64,000 bases of DNA from Micromonospora lutea (GCF_016863535.1 NZ_BOPB01000020.1:62001-126000), one strand, 5' to 3'. Positions 42,496-50,995 are shown, counted from the first letter of the stretch. A program made the numbers and translations. Notes: generated by a model from the sequence alone, not told the origin.

Positions 42496-43254
42496 TCAGA
42501 TCGTGGTGGCGAGCAGCAGGAGGACGCTGGCGAGGATCTCGGTGACACCGACCTGTTTCGGGGTGAGTCGATGTCGGGGGAGGACGGCGGCGCGGACGAG
42601 GAGGAGCAGGAACACACCGAGCAGGGCAAGACCGAGGAAGGCGGCCAGGGCGGCGCTGATGATGTGGTAGCCAATTGAGGCTCGGTAGTAGGTGCTGTTG
42701 CCGCGTTCGCGGATCATCGTCTTGACGTACAGGACGGTGCCGATGAAGTAGGCGGCGACCGCGAGGAACACGGTGCCGACCGTCCCGGGAGGCTGGCCGG
42801 CGACGGTGGCGCAGACGAACACCATGAGGCAGCTCTGGGCGACGGAGGCGAGATCGTTGCCGAGGGCGCGTTCGGTGCGCCGCCGCGCGTGGACCACGTT
42901 GACGGCCAGCAGAGCGGCGTAGGCGGGGGCGTACCACAGCAGTTCCGGGCGCAGCAGCAGGACCAGCCCGCCGAGCAGCGCGGTCGGTGCGCCGTACGTC
43001 CACAGCTGTGCGCGGACCCGGCCGGGACGGCGGGTCTTGACCGCTTGCAGCAGGTAGTAACTGAACAGGTAGCCGGTCAGCCAGGCACCGAGCAGTGGCA
43101 GGTGCGGCCAGCGGAGTCCGACGGTGAGGACCGCCGCGAGCCACGGCACGAGGAGCATCGCCCACGCGCCGTGCTGAGGTGGGATGAACTGTCGACGCCT
43201 GCGGGGTCGCGTCCCGGTGGCGGATCTGACGGTGCTGGGCACGGAAGTGGACAT
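42496..43254 (-). CDS. YwiC-like membrane protein
   Basis: 252 aa with about seven membrane helices. The YwiC family hallmark PPQHGAWAMLLVPWLA is at residues 25-40, followed by YLFSYYLLQAVKTRRP and MIRERGNSTYYRASIGYH. YwiC-like genes often sit near nitrate/nitrite respiration genes in Firmicutes and Actinobacteria; the activity is not established. It starts 7 bases after the NirK stop, so it is the last gene of the nitrite reductase operon. Confidence 0.85.
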   Translation of the reverse strand: MSTSVPSTVRSATGTRPRRRRQFIPPQHGAWAMLLVPWLAAVLTVGLRWPHLPLLGAWLTGYLFSYYLLQAVKTRRPGRVRAQLWTYGAPTALLGGLVLLLRPELLWYAPAYAALLAVNVVHARRRTERALGNDLASVAQSCLMVFVCATVAGQPPGTVGTVFLAVAAYFIGTVLYVKTMIRERGNSTYYRASIGYHIISAALAAFLGLALLGVFLLLLVRAAVLPRHRLTPKQVGVTEILASVLLLLATTI

Positions 43255-43261
43255 CGGCCGC

Positions 43262-44632
43262 TCACCTGACCTGGATCATGCCACGGGCGCCGCGTTCGGC
43301 GTCGACCATGGCATGGGTGACGAAGGGATAGTTTCCCGGCTCGGGCGGAACCGTCTCGACAAAACCGCCGGCGGCCGGAGCGAGATCGAGAACCTGTGCC
43401 GCCCCGGGCTCGTCGGGCCGCAGTTGCCAGCGGCCCTCGGCGTAGACGGTGTCGAACTGGGCGCCGACGACGTGGAAGGCGCTGGAGCGGTTGGGACCGG
43501 CGTTCAGCAGCCAGATGCGCACCCGTTCACCGGCATCGGCGGTCAACGGTTGGTACGCGTACTGGGAGGCGTAACCGTTGAAGACCACCGCGTCGGGTCG
43601 TTCGGCCTGCATCTTCGCCAGGTCGCCGGGTTGGCTGTCGGGGCCGAGGTACAGCTCGGACTGCACGAGGACGTATTCGTGTTCCACGGCGGGCAGGTCG
43701 GGCGGGTCGATGATGACCGCACCGTACATGCCGTTGCCGATGTGGTGCAGCATCGGCATGGTCGAGCAGTGGTACATCCAGATCCCGGCCTTGGTGGCGG
43801 TGAACCGGTAGGTCAGCCGCTGCCCCGGGTCGATGGGTCGCATGGGCCGGTCCGGGGCGAGGGCGCCGGCGTGGAAATCGATGCCGTGGTCGATGGTGCC
43901 GTCGTTGATCAGGGTCACCTCGAAGGCATCGCCGATCCGGCCACGCAGGACCGGCCCCGGTGACGTGCCGTTGAACGTCCAGAGCCGCTGCCGTACGCCG
44001 GGTGCGACCTCCCGCACGACCTCTCGTACCCGCAGTTCGATGCGGTGGAGCCGGCCGTTCGGTACGGGCGGGGCGGTGGCGTCGCGGGCGGTGAAGCCGG
44101 TCGAGGGCTCCGCCATCGCGTCGATGGAAGTCGCGGACGACGCATCGTCGTTCGGCGCGGCGTGGGAGTGGCTGTCGGTCCCGGCCGGTGTCGCCGTGGT
44201 GGTGATGGTCAGGGTCATGCCGGCCTGGCGGTGCCCGGGCAGCGAGCACCAGCCTTCGACGTCGGCACCGATGATGCCGGCGTCCAGGCGGGTGGTGCTG
44301 GTGCGGGAGAGGATGGGGGTCCTGGCTCCGGTGGCCAGCACGAGGTCATGGCGGCGTTGGTCGTCGTTGGTCAGTTCGATGACGAGCCGGTCTCCGGCCG
44401 GGACGGTGATGCGGTCCGGGTGGAATCGCATACCGGTTGCGGTGACGGCGACGGTGGTGGTCTGCCCGGTGGGTGTCACGCCTGCCGCCACCGCGGTGGA
44501 GGTGATCGCCGGCGCCGTGTTGTGCTGGGCGGCCATACCGATCAGGACGGCCACCAGAACCAGGGCGAGCCCCACCGCCACGCCGCCGAGCGGGCGCGTC
44601 GGTGTCGGTGTCGTGGCGACGGGTGGTGTCAC
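43262..44632 (-). CDS. nirK: Copper nitrite reductase with extra N-terminal cupredoxin
   Basis: 456 aa; reduces nitrite to NO. Three parts: a membrane anchor (15-36), a cupredoxin (about 58-145) with type-1 ligands His95, Cys129, His134 and Met139, and a two-domain NirK core (190-456). In the core, type-1 copper ligands are His249, Cys289, His297 and Met302; type-2 ligands are His254, His288 and His440; the catalytic pair is Asp252 and His387. The N-terminal domain is an added electron relay, probably a built-in pseudoazurin-like donor. GTG 44632 overlaps the previous stop by 4 bases. It acts outside the membrane and should take electrons from the quinol/cytochrome chain. Symbol by family. 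Confidence 0.9.
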   Translation of the reverse strand: MTPPVATTPTPTRPLGGVAVGLALVLVAVLIGMAAQHNTAPAITSTAVAAGVTPTGQTTTVAVTATGMRFHPDRITVPAGDRLVIELTNDDQRRHDLVLATGARTPILSRTSTTRLDAGIIGADVEGWCSLPGHRQAGMTLTITTTATPAGTDSHSHAAPNDDASSATSIDAMAEPSTGFTARDATAPPVPNGRLHRIELRVREVVREVAPGVRQRLWTFNGTSPGPVLRGRIGDAFEVTLINDGTIDHGIDFHAGALAPDRPMRPIDPGQRLTYRFTATKAGIWMYHCSTMPMLHHIGNGMYGAVIIDPPDLPAVEHEYVLVQSELYLGPDSQPGDLAKMQAERPDAVVFNGYASQYAYQPLTADAGERVRIWLLNAGPNRSSAFHVVGAQFDTVYAEGRWQLRPDEPGAAQVLDLAPAAGGFVETVPPEPGNYPFVTHAMVDAERGARGMIQVR

Positions 44633-45870
44633 GGTTGTCTCCGGGAGGCGAGCAGGACGTGCCCGGCGGGCACGAGGAACTGCAGCAGGGCGGCGAGCAG
44701 GAGCAGCGAGGTGGTGATCCGTACGTACGGGGGTGTCGGCAGGACGAAGACGGCCAGGGCGGCGTTGGTCATGGCGAGTCGTTGCGGCCAGTGACGGTCC
44801 AGTCGGGCGGTGCGTTCGCGTACCCGGGCCGGTCCGCCGCCGAGCGCCATGGGCAGCAGGTACGCCAGGGCGCCGAGGAGAACCTGGCCGACGAAGCCGA
44901 TGAGGAACGGGACGAGCACGGCACCGAAGCGGTCCGCCGCCCCGGCCGGGTCGGGCGCGGACAGCAGCGTCCAGGCGTCGACGCCGAGCGCGACGAGCAG
45001 CCAGCCGGCGGCGGCCGTGATGGACCAGCTCGGGAAGGAGGCCGGTGTCTTCTGGCGGGCGGCCTGCCCGGCGGGCACCGCGGTGAGCAGGACGGCCGTG
45101 GCGGTCAGCGCCAGCCCGCCAACGGCCAACGCCGGCCACCAGGCCAACACGCCGATGCCCACGGCCGTGAGCCCGGCGATCGCCGTCGGCAACCCTCGCC
45201 GGGCCGCGGTGCCGGCGCTGTCGGCCATGCGGGTACGCAGCACGGTGGGCCAGAGGGTGAGCAGGGTGCCCAGCACGGTCAACGTCACCCAGCCCAGCAG
45301 GTTGACGTGGGCGTGGAACAACAGCAGTCGCGGCCGGCTGTCGTCGTCGACGACGAGCATCCAGGCGCCGACCGGAATCCCGATCAGCAGGGCACCGGTG
45401 GCGGCCAGGTAGTGGTGCACGGTGACGGTGAAGCGGGCGGGCAGCGCCGCGCGCAGGCGCGCGACCAACCACACCAGGTGTGCTGCGATCGCCGCGAACA
45501 CCAGGCCGGCACCGGTCACGCCGATCCACGGTCGGCCGACGACGCCGCTGGCGAGCACGCCGACGACGCCGAGATTGAGCACGGTGAGCCGGAGTCCCTC
45601 ACCGTGGCGGCTGGCCGGCGCCGGGCTGCGCAGCACGGCACTGGTGAAGTGTGCGCTCCAGATGACGATGGCGTTGGTGGCGACGCCGAGCAGCAGCAGG
45701 TGCATGCCGAGCCAGCGCCAGCCCGGCAGAACCGGATGGACGAGCGTGACGGCGACGAGCATGACCAGGTACGCCAGCGGCAGCACTGCGACGCGGCGGT
45801 GCCAGGTGGCGCGGCCGACGGGGCCACCGCTGCCGGCCGGGGCCGCGTCACTGACCACCGTGGGTTTCAT
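44629..45870 (-). CDS. Polytopic His-bearing membrane protein (NnrS/heme-copper-like)
   Basis: 413 aa, about 12 membrane helices. Histidines lie in or at helices: MHLLLLGVATNAIVIWSAHF, VTVHHYLAATG, and LLLFHAHVNLLGWVTLTVLG. The HxHxxxxGW pattern recalls heme-binding segments of heme-copper oxidase and NO-reductase relatives and of NnrS-type proteins. ATG 45870 overlaps the stop of the next upstream gene. Its place between nirK and an NnrS-like gene points to NO or copper/heme handling. I cannot assign catalysis; the full six-His pattern of NorB was not confirmed. Confidence 0.6.
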   Translation of the reverse strand: MKPTVVSDAAPAGSGGPVGRATWHRRVAVLPLAYLVMLVAVTLVHPVLPGWRWLGMHLLLLGVATNAIVIWSAHFTSAVLRSPAPASRHGEGLRLTVLNLGVVGVLASGVVGRPWIGVTGAGLVFAAIAAHLVWLVARLRAALPARFTVTVHHYLAATGALLIGIPVGAWMLVVDDDSRPRLLLFHAHVNLLGWVTLTVLGTLLTLWPTVLRTRMADSAGTAARRGLPTAIAGLTAVGIGVLAWWPALAVGGLALTATAVLLTAVPAGQAARQKTPASFPSWSITAAAGWLLVALGVDAWTLLSAPDPAGAADRFGAVLVPFLIGFVGQVLLGALAYLLPMALGGGPARVRERTARLDRHWPQRLAMTNAALAVFVLPTPPYVRITTSLLLLAALLQFLVPAGHVLLASRRQP

Positions 45871-47003
45871 GACACACCTACCGCGACCCGTCGACGGACC
45901 CGCGTCGGCGGACGCGCCGGCTTCCGCTGACGGAGTGACAGTGCAACGGCGCAGCCGGCGAAGCTGAGCACCGCGGCCACATTGGCGACTCCGGCCCAAC
46001 GCCACACCTGCTCCATGCCGGCGGCGTCGCCGAGGCCGACGCGGACCAGCAGCGAGGTGTGCAGCACGGCCAAGGGCACGTAGAGCACCCGGTGGTACGG
46101 CAGCGGCCGGCGCAGTACCGCCGGCAGGATCACCGGGGCGTGTACGAAGATCATCGACATGACGAAGCCGAGGAAGACCGCGTGCAGCGTGGCGTCGTAC
46201 CGGGGGCCGTCGACCACCGGTCCACCTCCGGTCCACAACACCCCGGCCAGGGCCAGCCACCCGTAACCGGACAGCAGACCGACCGCGACGTAGCGGGGGA
46301 GAGCCGTCGCCCGGACGGTGTGGCGGGCGACGTCGAAGATCGCGAGCCACGCGGTGACGGCGAGGACGCCCGCACCCAGCAGGTGAGGGCCGGTCGACGG
46401 CCACAGCGTGCTCGCCGTGGCTCCGGCCAGCAGGGCGGCCAGCACGGTGAGGAACCACCGCTCGGTGTGCGGGTGGCGCAGCGTGACGTGCGCCAGTTCG
46501 AGGCGTTCGCCGGCGATCGTGGCCACCACGAAGACCATCAGCCACGGCACGGTCTCGGCGACCGGGTAGCCGGCCAGCCACAGCAGCGCGGCCGCGTACC
46601 AGGCGAACGCGCCGGCGGCCTGGGCGAGCAGCGCGACGCCGGGCTGGCGACGCCACAGCGCCCGGTAGATCCCGAGCAGGACCACCGACGCGGACATGAG
46701 CAGCACCTTGCCGGCCAGGCTCGGTCCAGTGGCGACCAGCACGAGACCGCCGAGCCCGGAACAGGTGGGGGCGAGCAGCGCCCATCGAGCGCCGAGCGCG
46801 ACGGCGCGTTCCAGCGCGATCAGCGTGCCGACGAAGCCGAGGACCATCAGCGGCCCGTGCACCTGCTCCAGCGCCACCGGCGGCGCGGGGATCGGCGTGC
46901 CGAGCAGCAGCAGGCCCGCGTACAGGCCGGCGAGCAGTGCGGCCGCGGCGGTGGCGAGGGCGGGCAGCCGCCACCGGACGGGCACCGCGACCGGGCGGCT
47001 CAC
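45867..47003 (-). CDS. NnrS-like polytopic membrane protein
   Basis: 378 aa with about 12 helices. Segments resembling NnrS: LEQVHGPLMVLGFVGTLIALERAV near the start and TLHAVFLGFVMSMIFVHAPVIL followed by LRRPLPYH and LAVLHTSLLVR. NnrS is a heme-copper membrane protein that protects against NO-derived damage in denitrifiers. GTG 47003 overlaps the regulator stop by 4 bases, and its stop overlaps the next gene by 4, so regulator, this gene, its partner and nirK form one coupled unit. Confidence 0.65.
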   Translation of the reverse strand: MSRPVAVPVRWRLPALATAAAALLAGLYAGLLLLGTPIPAPPVALEQVHGPLMVLGFVGTLIALERAVALGARWALLAPTCSGLGGLVLVATGPSLAGKVLLMSASVVLLGIYRALWRRQPGVALLAQAAGAFAWYAAALLWLAGYPVAETVPWLMVFVVATIAGERLELAHVTLRHPHTERWFLTVLAALLAGATASTLWPSTGPHLLGAGVLAVTAWLAIFDVARHTVRATALPRYVAVGLLSGYGWLALAGVLWTGGGPVVDGPRYDATLHAVFLGFVMSMIFVHAPVILPAVLRRPLPYHRVLYVPLAVLHTSLLVRVGLGDAAGMEQVWRWAGVANVAAVLSFAGCAVALSLRQRKPARPPTRVRRRVAVGVS

Positions 47004-47701
47004 GGCTGTCGCCCGGCCGCTCGCCTCGCCGCGGGCAGTCTCACGACGCACGCGGCGGGCGCGCCGAAGGGCTCCAGCACCACCGGCGCGTCGTCGTGCC
47101 GAAGGGCTCCCCGGACGACGCCGAGGTGCAGGCCGCACATCGCGTCGGGATTCTGTCCCACCAGTTCCAGGAACGGGCAGGTCAGCAGGTGTACTTCCGT
47201 TCGGGTGCCCTCGTCGGCGGTGGGCTGGCGTCGCGGGCTGAAACCCAAGCCGTTCAGGACCGCCAGGACGGTGTCGACCGGATCCTCGCTGGGCGGTGCC
47301 GCAGCGGCCAACTGTCGGCCCCAGTCCTGGCCCACCTGGGTTGCGGTGGCCTTGACGTCGCCGCCGCTGCGGGAGAGGTGTCCCAGCAGGGCAACCGCCA
47401 GGTCCCGGTAGGCGGCGGGGGCGGGATCGGCCGCCGCCGCCCGGTACCGCCACGCCGGACGGCCCGGCAGGCCGCCGCTGGCGCGGGCCTTGACCAGGAG
47501 CCCGGCCTTGGTGAGCCGGTCCAGGTGGGCGCGGGTCGTGGACAGGTGCTGCCCGGTGCGCTCGGCCACCTCGGTGGCGGTGACGCCGCTCTCGGCGGCC
47601 CGTACCAGGCGCAGGATCGACACCCGGCTGGTCGAACCCAGAGCGCGGTGACGGGGAGTGTCGATCGTCTCCCCGCTGGGGCCTTTCGGCGGAGTATCCA
47701 T
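47000..47701 (-). CDS. SufR-like winged-helix regulator with Cys triad
   Basis: 233 aa. Winged helix at 15-90: SRVSILRLVRAAESG, TATEVAERTGQHLSTTRAHLDRLTKAGLL and the wing GRPAWRYRAA. The C-terminal half has Cys175, Cys189 and Cys218 (C-x13-C-x28-C, in LLTCPFLEL and DAMCGLHLGVV), a spacing like that of the Fe-S regulator SufR, so a [4Fe-4S] or [2Fe-2S] NO/redox sensor is likely. ATG 47701. It is divergent from the hemerythrin-DUF2249 gene, and a 12-bp palindrome lies 8 bases upstream of its start. It heads the NirK operon and probably regulates both directions. Confidence 0.75.
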   Translation of the reverse strand: MDTPPKGPSGETIDTPRHRALGSTSRVSILRLVRAAESGVTATEVAERTGQHLSTTRAHLDRLTKAGLLVKARASGGLPGRPAWRYRAAAADPAPAAYRDLAVALLGHLSRSGGDVKATATQVGQDWGRQLAAAAPPSEDPVDTVLAVLNGLGFSPRRQPTADEGTRTEVHLLTCPFLELVGQNPDAMCGLHLGVVRGALRHDDAPVVLEPFGAPAACVVRLPAARRAAGRQP

Positions 47702-47709
47702 GTCGCATA

Positions 47710-47721
47710 ACGTTACAACGT
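47710..47721. promoter_or_regulatory. Palindrome ACGTT-AC-AACGT in the divergent nirK/hemerythrin region
   Basis: ACGTTACAACGT sits 8 bases from the regulator ATG (minus) and about 30 bases before the hemerythrin ATG (plus), in a gap of only 49 bases (47702-47750). A further ACGT copy lies at about 47728. Such a short gap with a clean dyad is a good operator candidate for the adjacent Fe-S regulator. Confidence 0.5.
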
Positions 47722-47750
47722 CAAACGACGTAGAAACCCTGGAGGGTCTC

Positions 47751-48563
47751 ATGTCACAGTCGGAACTCGTCGCTGACGAACAGGCCGCCCGCGCGGTCGT
47801 GCGCCACCACAGCGAGTTGTCCGCCACACTGACCGGGCATGTGGTGCGACTGGTCGGTGCCGTCGATCTCGGCGACACCCGGCAGGCGTGGTCGTGCCGC
47901 GACGAGTTGGTGGCCTGGCTGCACGGCGAGCTGCTGCCGCACGCGTCCGCCGAGGAGACGGCCCTGTATCCGGCCGCCGCCGACCTGCCGGCGGGCAGGC
48001 TGCTGGTGGAGGCGATGCTCGGTGAGCATCGCGCCATCACGGCGCTGGTCATCGAACTGAACGAGACCACCTCCCCGACGGTGGCGGCCGCCGCCGCCCG
48101 CGCGTTGCAGGCGGTGTTCGCCGTCCACCTGGCCAAGGAGAACGAGTTCGTCGTGCCTCTGCTGGTCAACGCCGAGATGGTGTCGCTGGCCGCGCTGCTC
48201 GACGGCATGCACGACATCGTCGGTACCGAGACCGGCTCGTCGGCGGGTGGCTGCGGCGGCGGTAGCGGTGGATGTGGGTGCGGAGGCGATGCCGCCGGCG
48301 CGGAGGCGGACGCCCCGCTGCTGAGCATCGATCCTCGACTGGATGTGCGGGATCTGCCCCACGGGGAGCGCCACGCCCGAGTTCTCGCCGCCCTCGACGC
48401 CCTGCCCGCCGACGCCGCGATGGTTCTGGTCGCCCCGCACGCGCCGCGGCCCCTGCTGGCCGAGATCGATTCCCATTTCGCCGGGCAGGTGACCGCCGAG
48501 TGGCTGCAGAACGGCCCCGACGTCTGGCAGATCCGCCTGCACCGGCTGCCTGTCGCGGCCTGA
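47751..48563 (+). CDS. Hemerythrin-DUF2249 protein with Cys-rich linker
   Basis: 270 aa. N-terminal hemerythrin HHE domain (His20, His64, Glu68, His93, His126, Glu130 as diiron-type residues), a Gly/Cys linker with Cys168, Cys175 and Cys177, and a C-terminal DUF2249 domain (195-267, LDVRDLPHGERHARVLAALDAL). DUF2249 is a small alpha/beta domain often joined to hemerythrins in NO/nitrate loci. The linker resembles a metal-binding spacer. Good RBS (GGAGGG) before ATG 47751. Likely an NO/O2-responsive repair or scavenging protein, as for RIC/YtfE (inference). Confidence 0.82.
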   Translation: MSQSELVADEQAARAVVRHHSELSATLTGHVVRLVGAVDLGDTRQAWSCRDELVAWLHGELLPHASAEETALYPAAADLPAGRLLVEAMLGEHRAITALVIELNETTSPTVAAAAARALQAVFAVHLAKENEFVVPLLVNAEMVSLAALLDGMHDIVGTETGSSAGGCGGGSGGCGCGGDAAGAEADAPLLSIDPRLDVRDLPHGERHARVLAALDALPADAAMVLVAPHAPRPLLAEIDSHFAGQVTAEWLQNGPDVWQIRLHRLPVAA

Positions 48564-48579
48564 GCGTTTCGACGGCCGA

Positions 48580-48610
48580 CGCCGGGGCGGTGCACGGAGC
48601 AGCCCCGGCG
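48580..48610 (+). terminator. Hairpin after the hemerythrin-DUF2249 gene
   Basis: Perfect 9-bp arms CGCCGGGGC (48580-48588) and GCCCCGGCG (48602-48610), 13-base loop, 16 bases after the stop. Confidence 0.6.
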
Positions 48611-48731
48611 CCGGCGCGACGATCGGTGCCGGCCGTCCGCCCCGCCGCGCTACGTGCCCATCGGCCCTACTCGCCCAAGACCTGTCGGGGCAAGCTGGAT
48701 GTATCACCGGACCACCGTCGGGAGATCGATC

Positions 48732-49169
48732 ATGTGTAACTACTGCGGTTGCCGGGAGTTCCCGTTGATCGGCCAACTGACCACCGAACACGAGGCGATC
48801 GTCAACGCCGCCGGGCGGCTGCGCGCGGCGATCACCTCGGGTACGGGTGACCCCGTCGCCCGCCTCGACGACCTGCTCGCGCTGCTGATGCCGCACACCG
48901 ACACCGAGGAACGTGGTCTGTTCGTCGAGCTACGCGCCGAGGGCAGCCTCACCGAGGCCGTGGATCGGCTGTGCGACGAACACGACGACATCCACGGCGT
49001 CCTCGGTACCCTCGACCGCACGGCGCCGGACTGGCCGGAGGTGCTGGCCGCCCTGGACCGATTGCGCCGACACATCGACAACGAGGAGCACGGCCTGTTC
49101 CCGGCCGCGGTCATCGCACTGCCGATTCCGGCCTGGGACCGGCTCACCTCGCCGCAGCCCACCGCGTAG
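48732..49169 (+). CDS. Hemerythrin-domain protein with CNYCGC start
   Basis: 145 aa. Starts MCNYCGCREF: three cysteines (2, 5, 7) placed before the HHE domain. Diiron-type residues: His20, His55, Glu59, His84, His88, His114, Glu118. GGGAGA lies 6 bases upstream of ATG 48732. It belongs to the stand-alone hemerythrins found in actinobacterial nitrate/nitrite loci. Its role is likely NO or O2 binding; the N-terminal cysteines could bind another metal or be redox active. Confidence 0.82.
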   Translation: MCNYCGCREFPLIGQLTTEHEAIVNAAGRLRAAITSGTGDPVARLDDLLALLMPHTDTEERGLFVELRAEGSLTEAVDRLCDEHDDIHGVLGTLDRTAPDWPEVLAALDRLRRHIDNEEHGLFPAAVIALPIPAWDRLTSPQPTA

Positions 49170-49238
49170 GCCCTGCCCGCCACCGTCGACCCGGTTTGGC
49201 ACCCATGATGCCGAATCATGCGGCAAGCTCGTGGGCGA

Positions 49239-50023
49239 CCGTTCGGACTCGTCGACACCACCGGAGGCCGCCGGTGAACGTGCTGCTGTGGGTGGTCTAC
49301 CCGTACCTGGCCATCGCGATCCTGGTGGGTGGGCTGATCTGGCGCTACCGCTACGACAAGTTCGGCTGGACGACCCGCTCCTCGCAGCTGTACGAGTCGG
49401 CGGTGCTGCGTTGGGGTAGCCCGATGTTCCACTTCGGCATCCTGATGGTCCTGATCGGTCACGTCGGTGGGCTGATCGTGCCCAAGTCGTGGACCGAAGC
49501 GGTCGGCATCACCGAACACACCTACCACCTGATGGCCGTGTTCATCGGTACCGTCGCCGGCTTCTGCACGCTGGCCGGCATGGTCATCCTCATCGCCCGT
49601 CGCCGCCTCACCGGGCCGGTCTTCGCCGCCACCACCCGCAACGACAAGACCATGTACGTGTTCCTCGCGGTCGTCATCGTCCTGGGGCTGTGGAACACCG
49701 TGGCGGGCAACATCACCGAAGGTGGTTACGACTACCGCGAGACCGTCTCGCCCTGGTTCCGGTCGCTGTTCTACCTCAGCCCTGACCCGGAGCTGATGGC
49801 CGGCGTACCGGTCGGCTTTCAACTCCACGTCGTCTCAGCGTTCGCGCTGTTCGCGTTCTGGCCGTTCACCCGCCTGGTGCACGCCTTCAGTGCGCCCGTC
49901 GGCTATCTCACCCGCCCTTACGTGCCCTACCGCAGCCGCGGCACCCGGCCGCGCTCCTCCCGCCCGGGCTGGGAGGGGCCGCCGAGGCTGCCGACCCGAT
50001 CCTCGTCCCGAGGTAGGAGATGA
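49239..50023 (+). repeat. Duplicated narJ-end/narI block, copy 1
   Basis: Aligns without gaps to 60941-61725 at an offset of 11,702 bases. It begins inside the last 35 bases of narJ, so copy 1 carries a narJ scar before its own narI. Bases 49275-49648 are nearly identical to 60977-61350 (about six differences by eye), then a divergent patch to about 49735, then similarity resumes. Confidence 0.85.
49274..50023 (+). CDS. Second narI, nitrate reductase gamma subunit
   Basis: 249-aa cytochrome b subunit, with five membrane helices and the heme-ligand His residues in MFHFGILMVLIGHVGG, TYHLMAVFIG and FQLHVVSAFALF. It transfers electrons from quinol to NarH. Unlike the operon copy it starts with GTG. 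It stands apart from narGHJ and ends PPRLPTRSSSRGRR. It could supply an extra gamma subunit, or serve NirK or the hemerythrins as a quinol oxidase partner (inference). Confidence 0.85.
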   Translation: MNVLLWVVYPYLAIAILVGGLIWRYRYDKFGWTTRSSQLYESAVLRWGSPMFHFGILMVLIGHVGGLIVPKSWTEAVGITEHTYHLMAVFIGTVAGFCTLAGMVILIARRRLTGPVFAATTRNDKTMYVFLAVVIVLGLWNTVAGNITEGGYDYRETVSPWFRSLFYLSPDPELMAGVPVGFQLHVVSAFALFAFWPFTRLVHAFSAPVGYLTRPYVPYRSRGTRPRSSRPGWEGPPRLPTRSSSRGRR

Positions 50024-50048
50024 CCGCCCGGGTTGGTGCCGGCCGGGC
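50024..50048. terminator. Weak hairpin between narI copy and cysK
   Basis: CGCCCGG (50024-50030) and CCGGGCG (50042-50048), 11-base loop, between convergent genes. Confidence 0.4.
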
Positions 50049-50065
50049 GTCCGTCACCAGTGCGG

Positions 50066-50995
50066 TCAGGCCGCGTCGGGTGAGGAGAACAGTTTCGTGC
50101 TGAGGTACCGCTCGCCGGTGTCGGGCAGCACCACCACGATCGTGGCTCCGGCGTGTGCGGGTCGAAGCGCCAACGTGACGGCGGCGTGCAGCGCCGCGCC
50201 GCTGGAGACGCCCGCGAGGATCCCTTCCGTACGCGCGAGGCGGCGGGCGGCGGCGGCTGCCTGGTCGACGTCGACCTGGACGATTTCGTCGTACACGGTG
50301 GGATCGAGCACCTCGGGTAGGAAACCCGCACCGATCCCCTGAATGCCGTGCGGGCCGGCTCGGCCACCGGAAAGGACCGGCGACTCCGCCGGCTCCACCG
50401 CGACCACCCGCAGGTCGGGCTTGCGGGACCGCAGCACCTGCCCCACGCCGGTGAGAGTGCCACCCGTGCCGACGCCGCCGACGAACAGGTCCACCTGGCC
50501 GGCGGTGTCCGCCCAGATCTCCTCGGCGGTCGTACGTCGGTGGACCTCCGGGTTGGCCGGGTTGTCGAACTGCCGAGGCAGCCAGGCGCCCTCGGCATCC
50601 GCTATCTCCCTGGCCCGGCGTACTGCGCCGGGCATGCCGTCCTCGGCAGGGGTGAGCACGATCGTCGCCCCGTACGCGGACAGCAGCGCCCGTCGTTCAA
50701 GGCTCATGCTCGCCGGCATCGTCAGCGTGAGCCGGTAGCCCCGAGCGGCCGCGACCATGGCCAGCCCGATCCCCGTATTGCCACTCGTCGCCTCGACGAT
50801 CAGACCGCCTGGCCGCAGTTCGCCACTGGTCTCGGCGGCGTCGACGAGGGCGAGGGCGATCCGGTCCTTGACGCTGCCGCCCGGATTGGCGGACTCCACC
50901 TTGGCCAGCAGCGTGACCGGCAGCTCCGCGGCGGTGCGCGCCAACCGCACCAGCGGCGTGCGACCGATCAGCGCGGTCACATCGGAATGAATCAC
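50066..50995 (-). CDS. cysK: Cysteine synthase (O-acetylserine sulfhydrylase)
   Basis: 309 aa, fold-type II PLP enzyme. PLP Lys43 in NPGGSVKDRIA, phosphate loop EATSGNTGIGLAM, GTGGTLTGVG and the C-terminal GVSSGAALHA. Makes cysteine from O-acetylserine and sulfide. GTG 50995 directly follows the serine acetyltransferase stop, matching cysteine synthase complex partners. It is close to the CysK1/CysM2 type; the exact subtype is not resolved. Confidence 0.88.
   Translation of the reverse strand: MIHSDVTALIGRTPLVRLARTAAELPVTLLAKVESANPGGSVKDRIALALVDAAETSGELRPGGLIVEATSGNTGIGLAMVAAARGYRLTLTMPASMSLERRALLSAYGATIVLTPAEDGMPGAVRRAREIADAEGAWLPRQFDNPANPEVHRRTTAEEIWADTAGQVDLFVGGVGTGGTLTGVGQVLRSRKPDLRVVAVEPAESPVLSGGRAGPHGIQGIGAGFLPEVLDPTVYDEIVQVDVDQAAAAARRLARTEGILAGVSSGAALHAAVTLALRPAHAGATIVVVLPDTGERYLSTKLFSSPDAA

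Noticed and set aside
44633..45529. Upstream extension of the NirK frame
   Set aside because: Arg-rich shadow of the neighbouring membrane-protein gene; the anchor and cupredoxin start fit GTG 44632.
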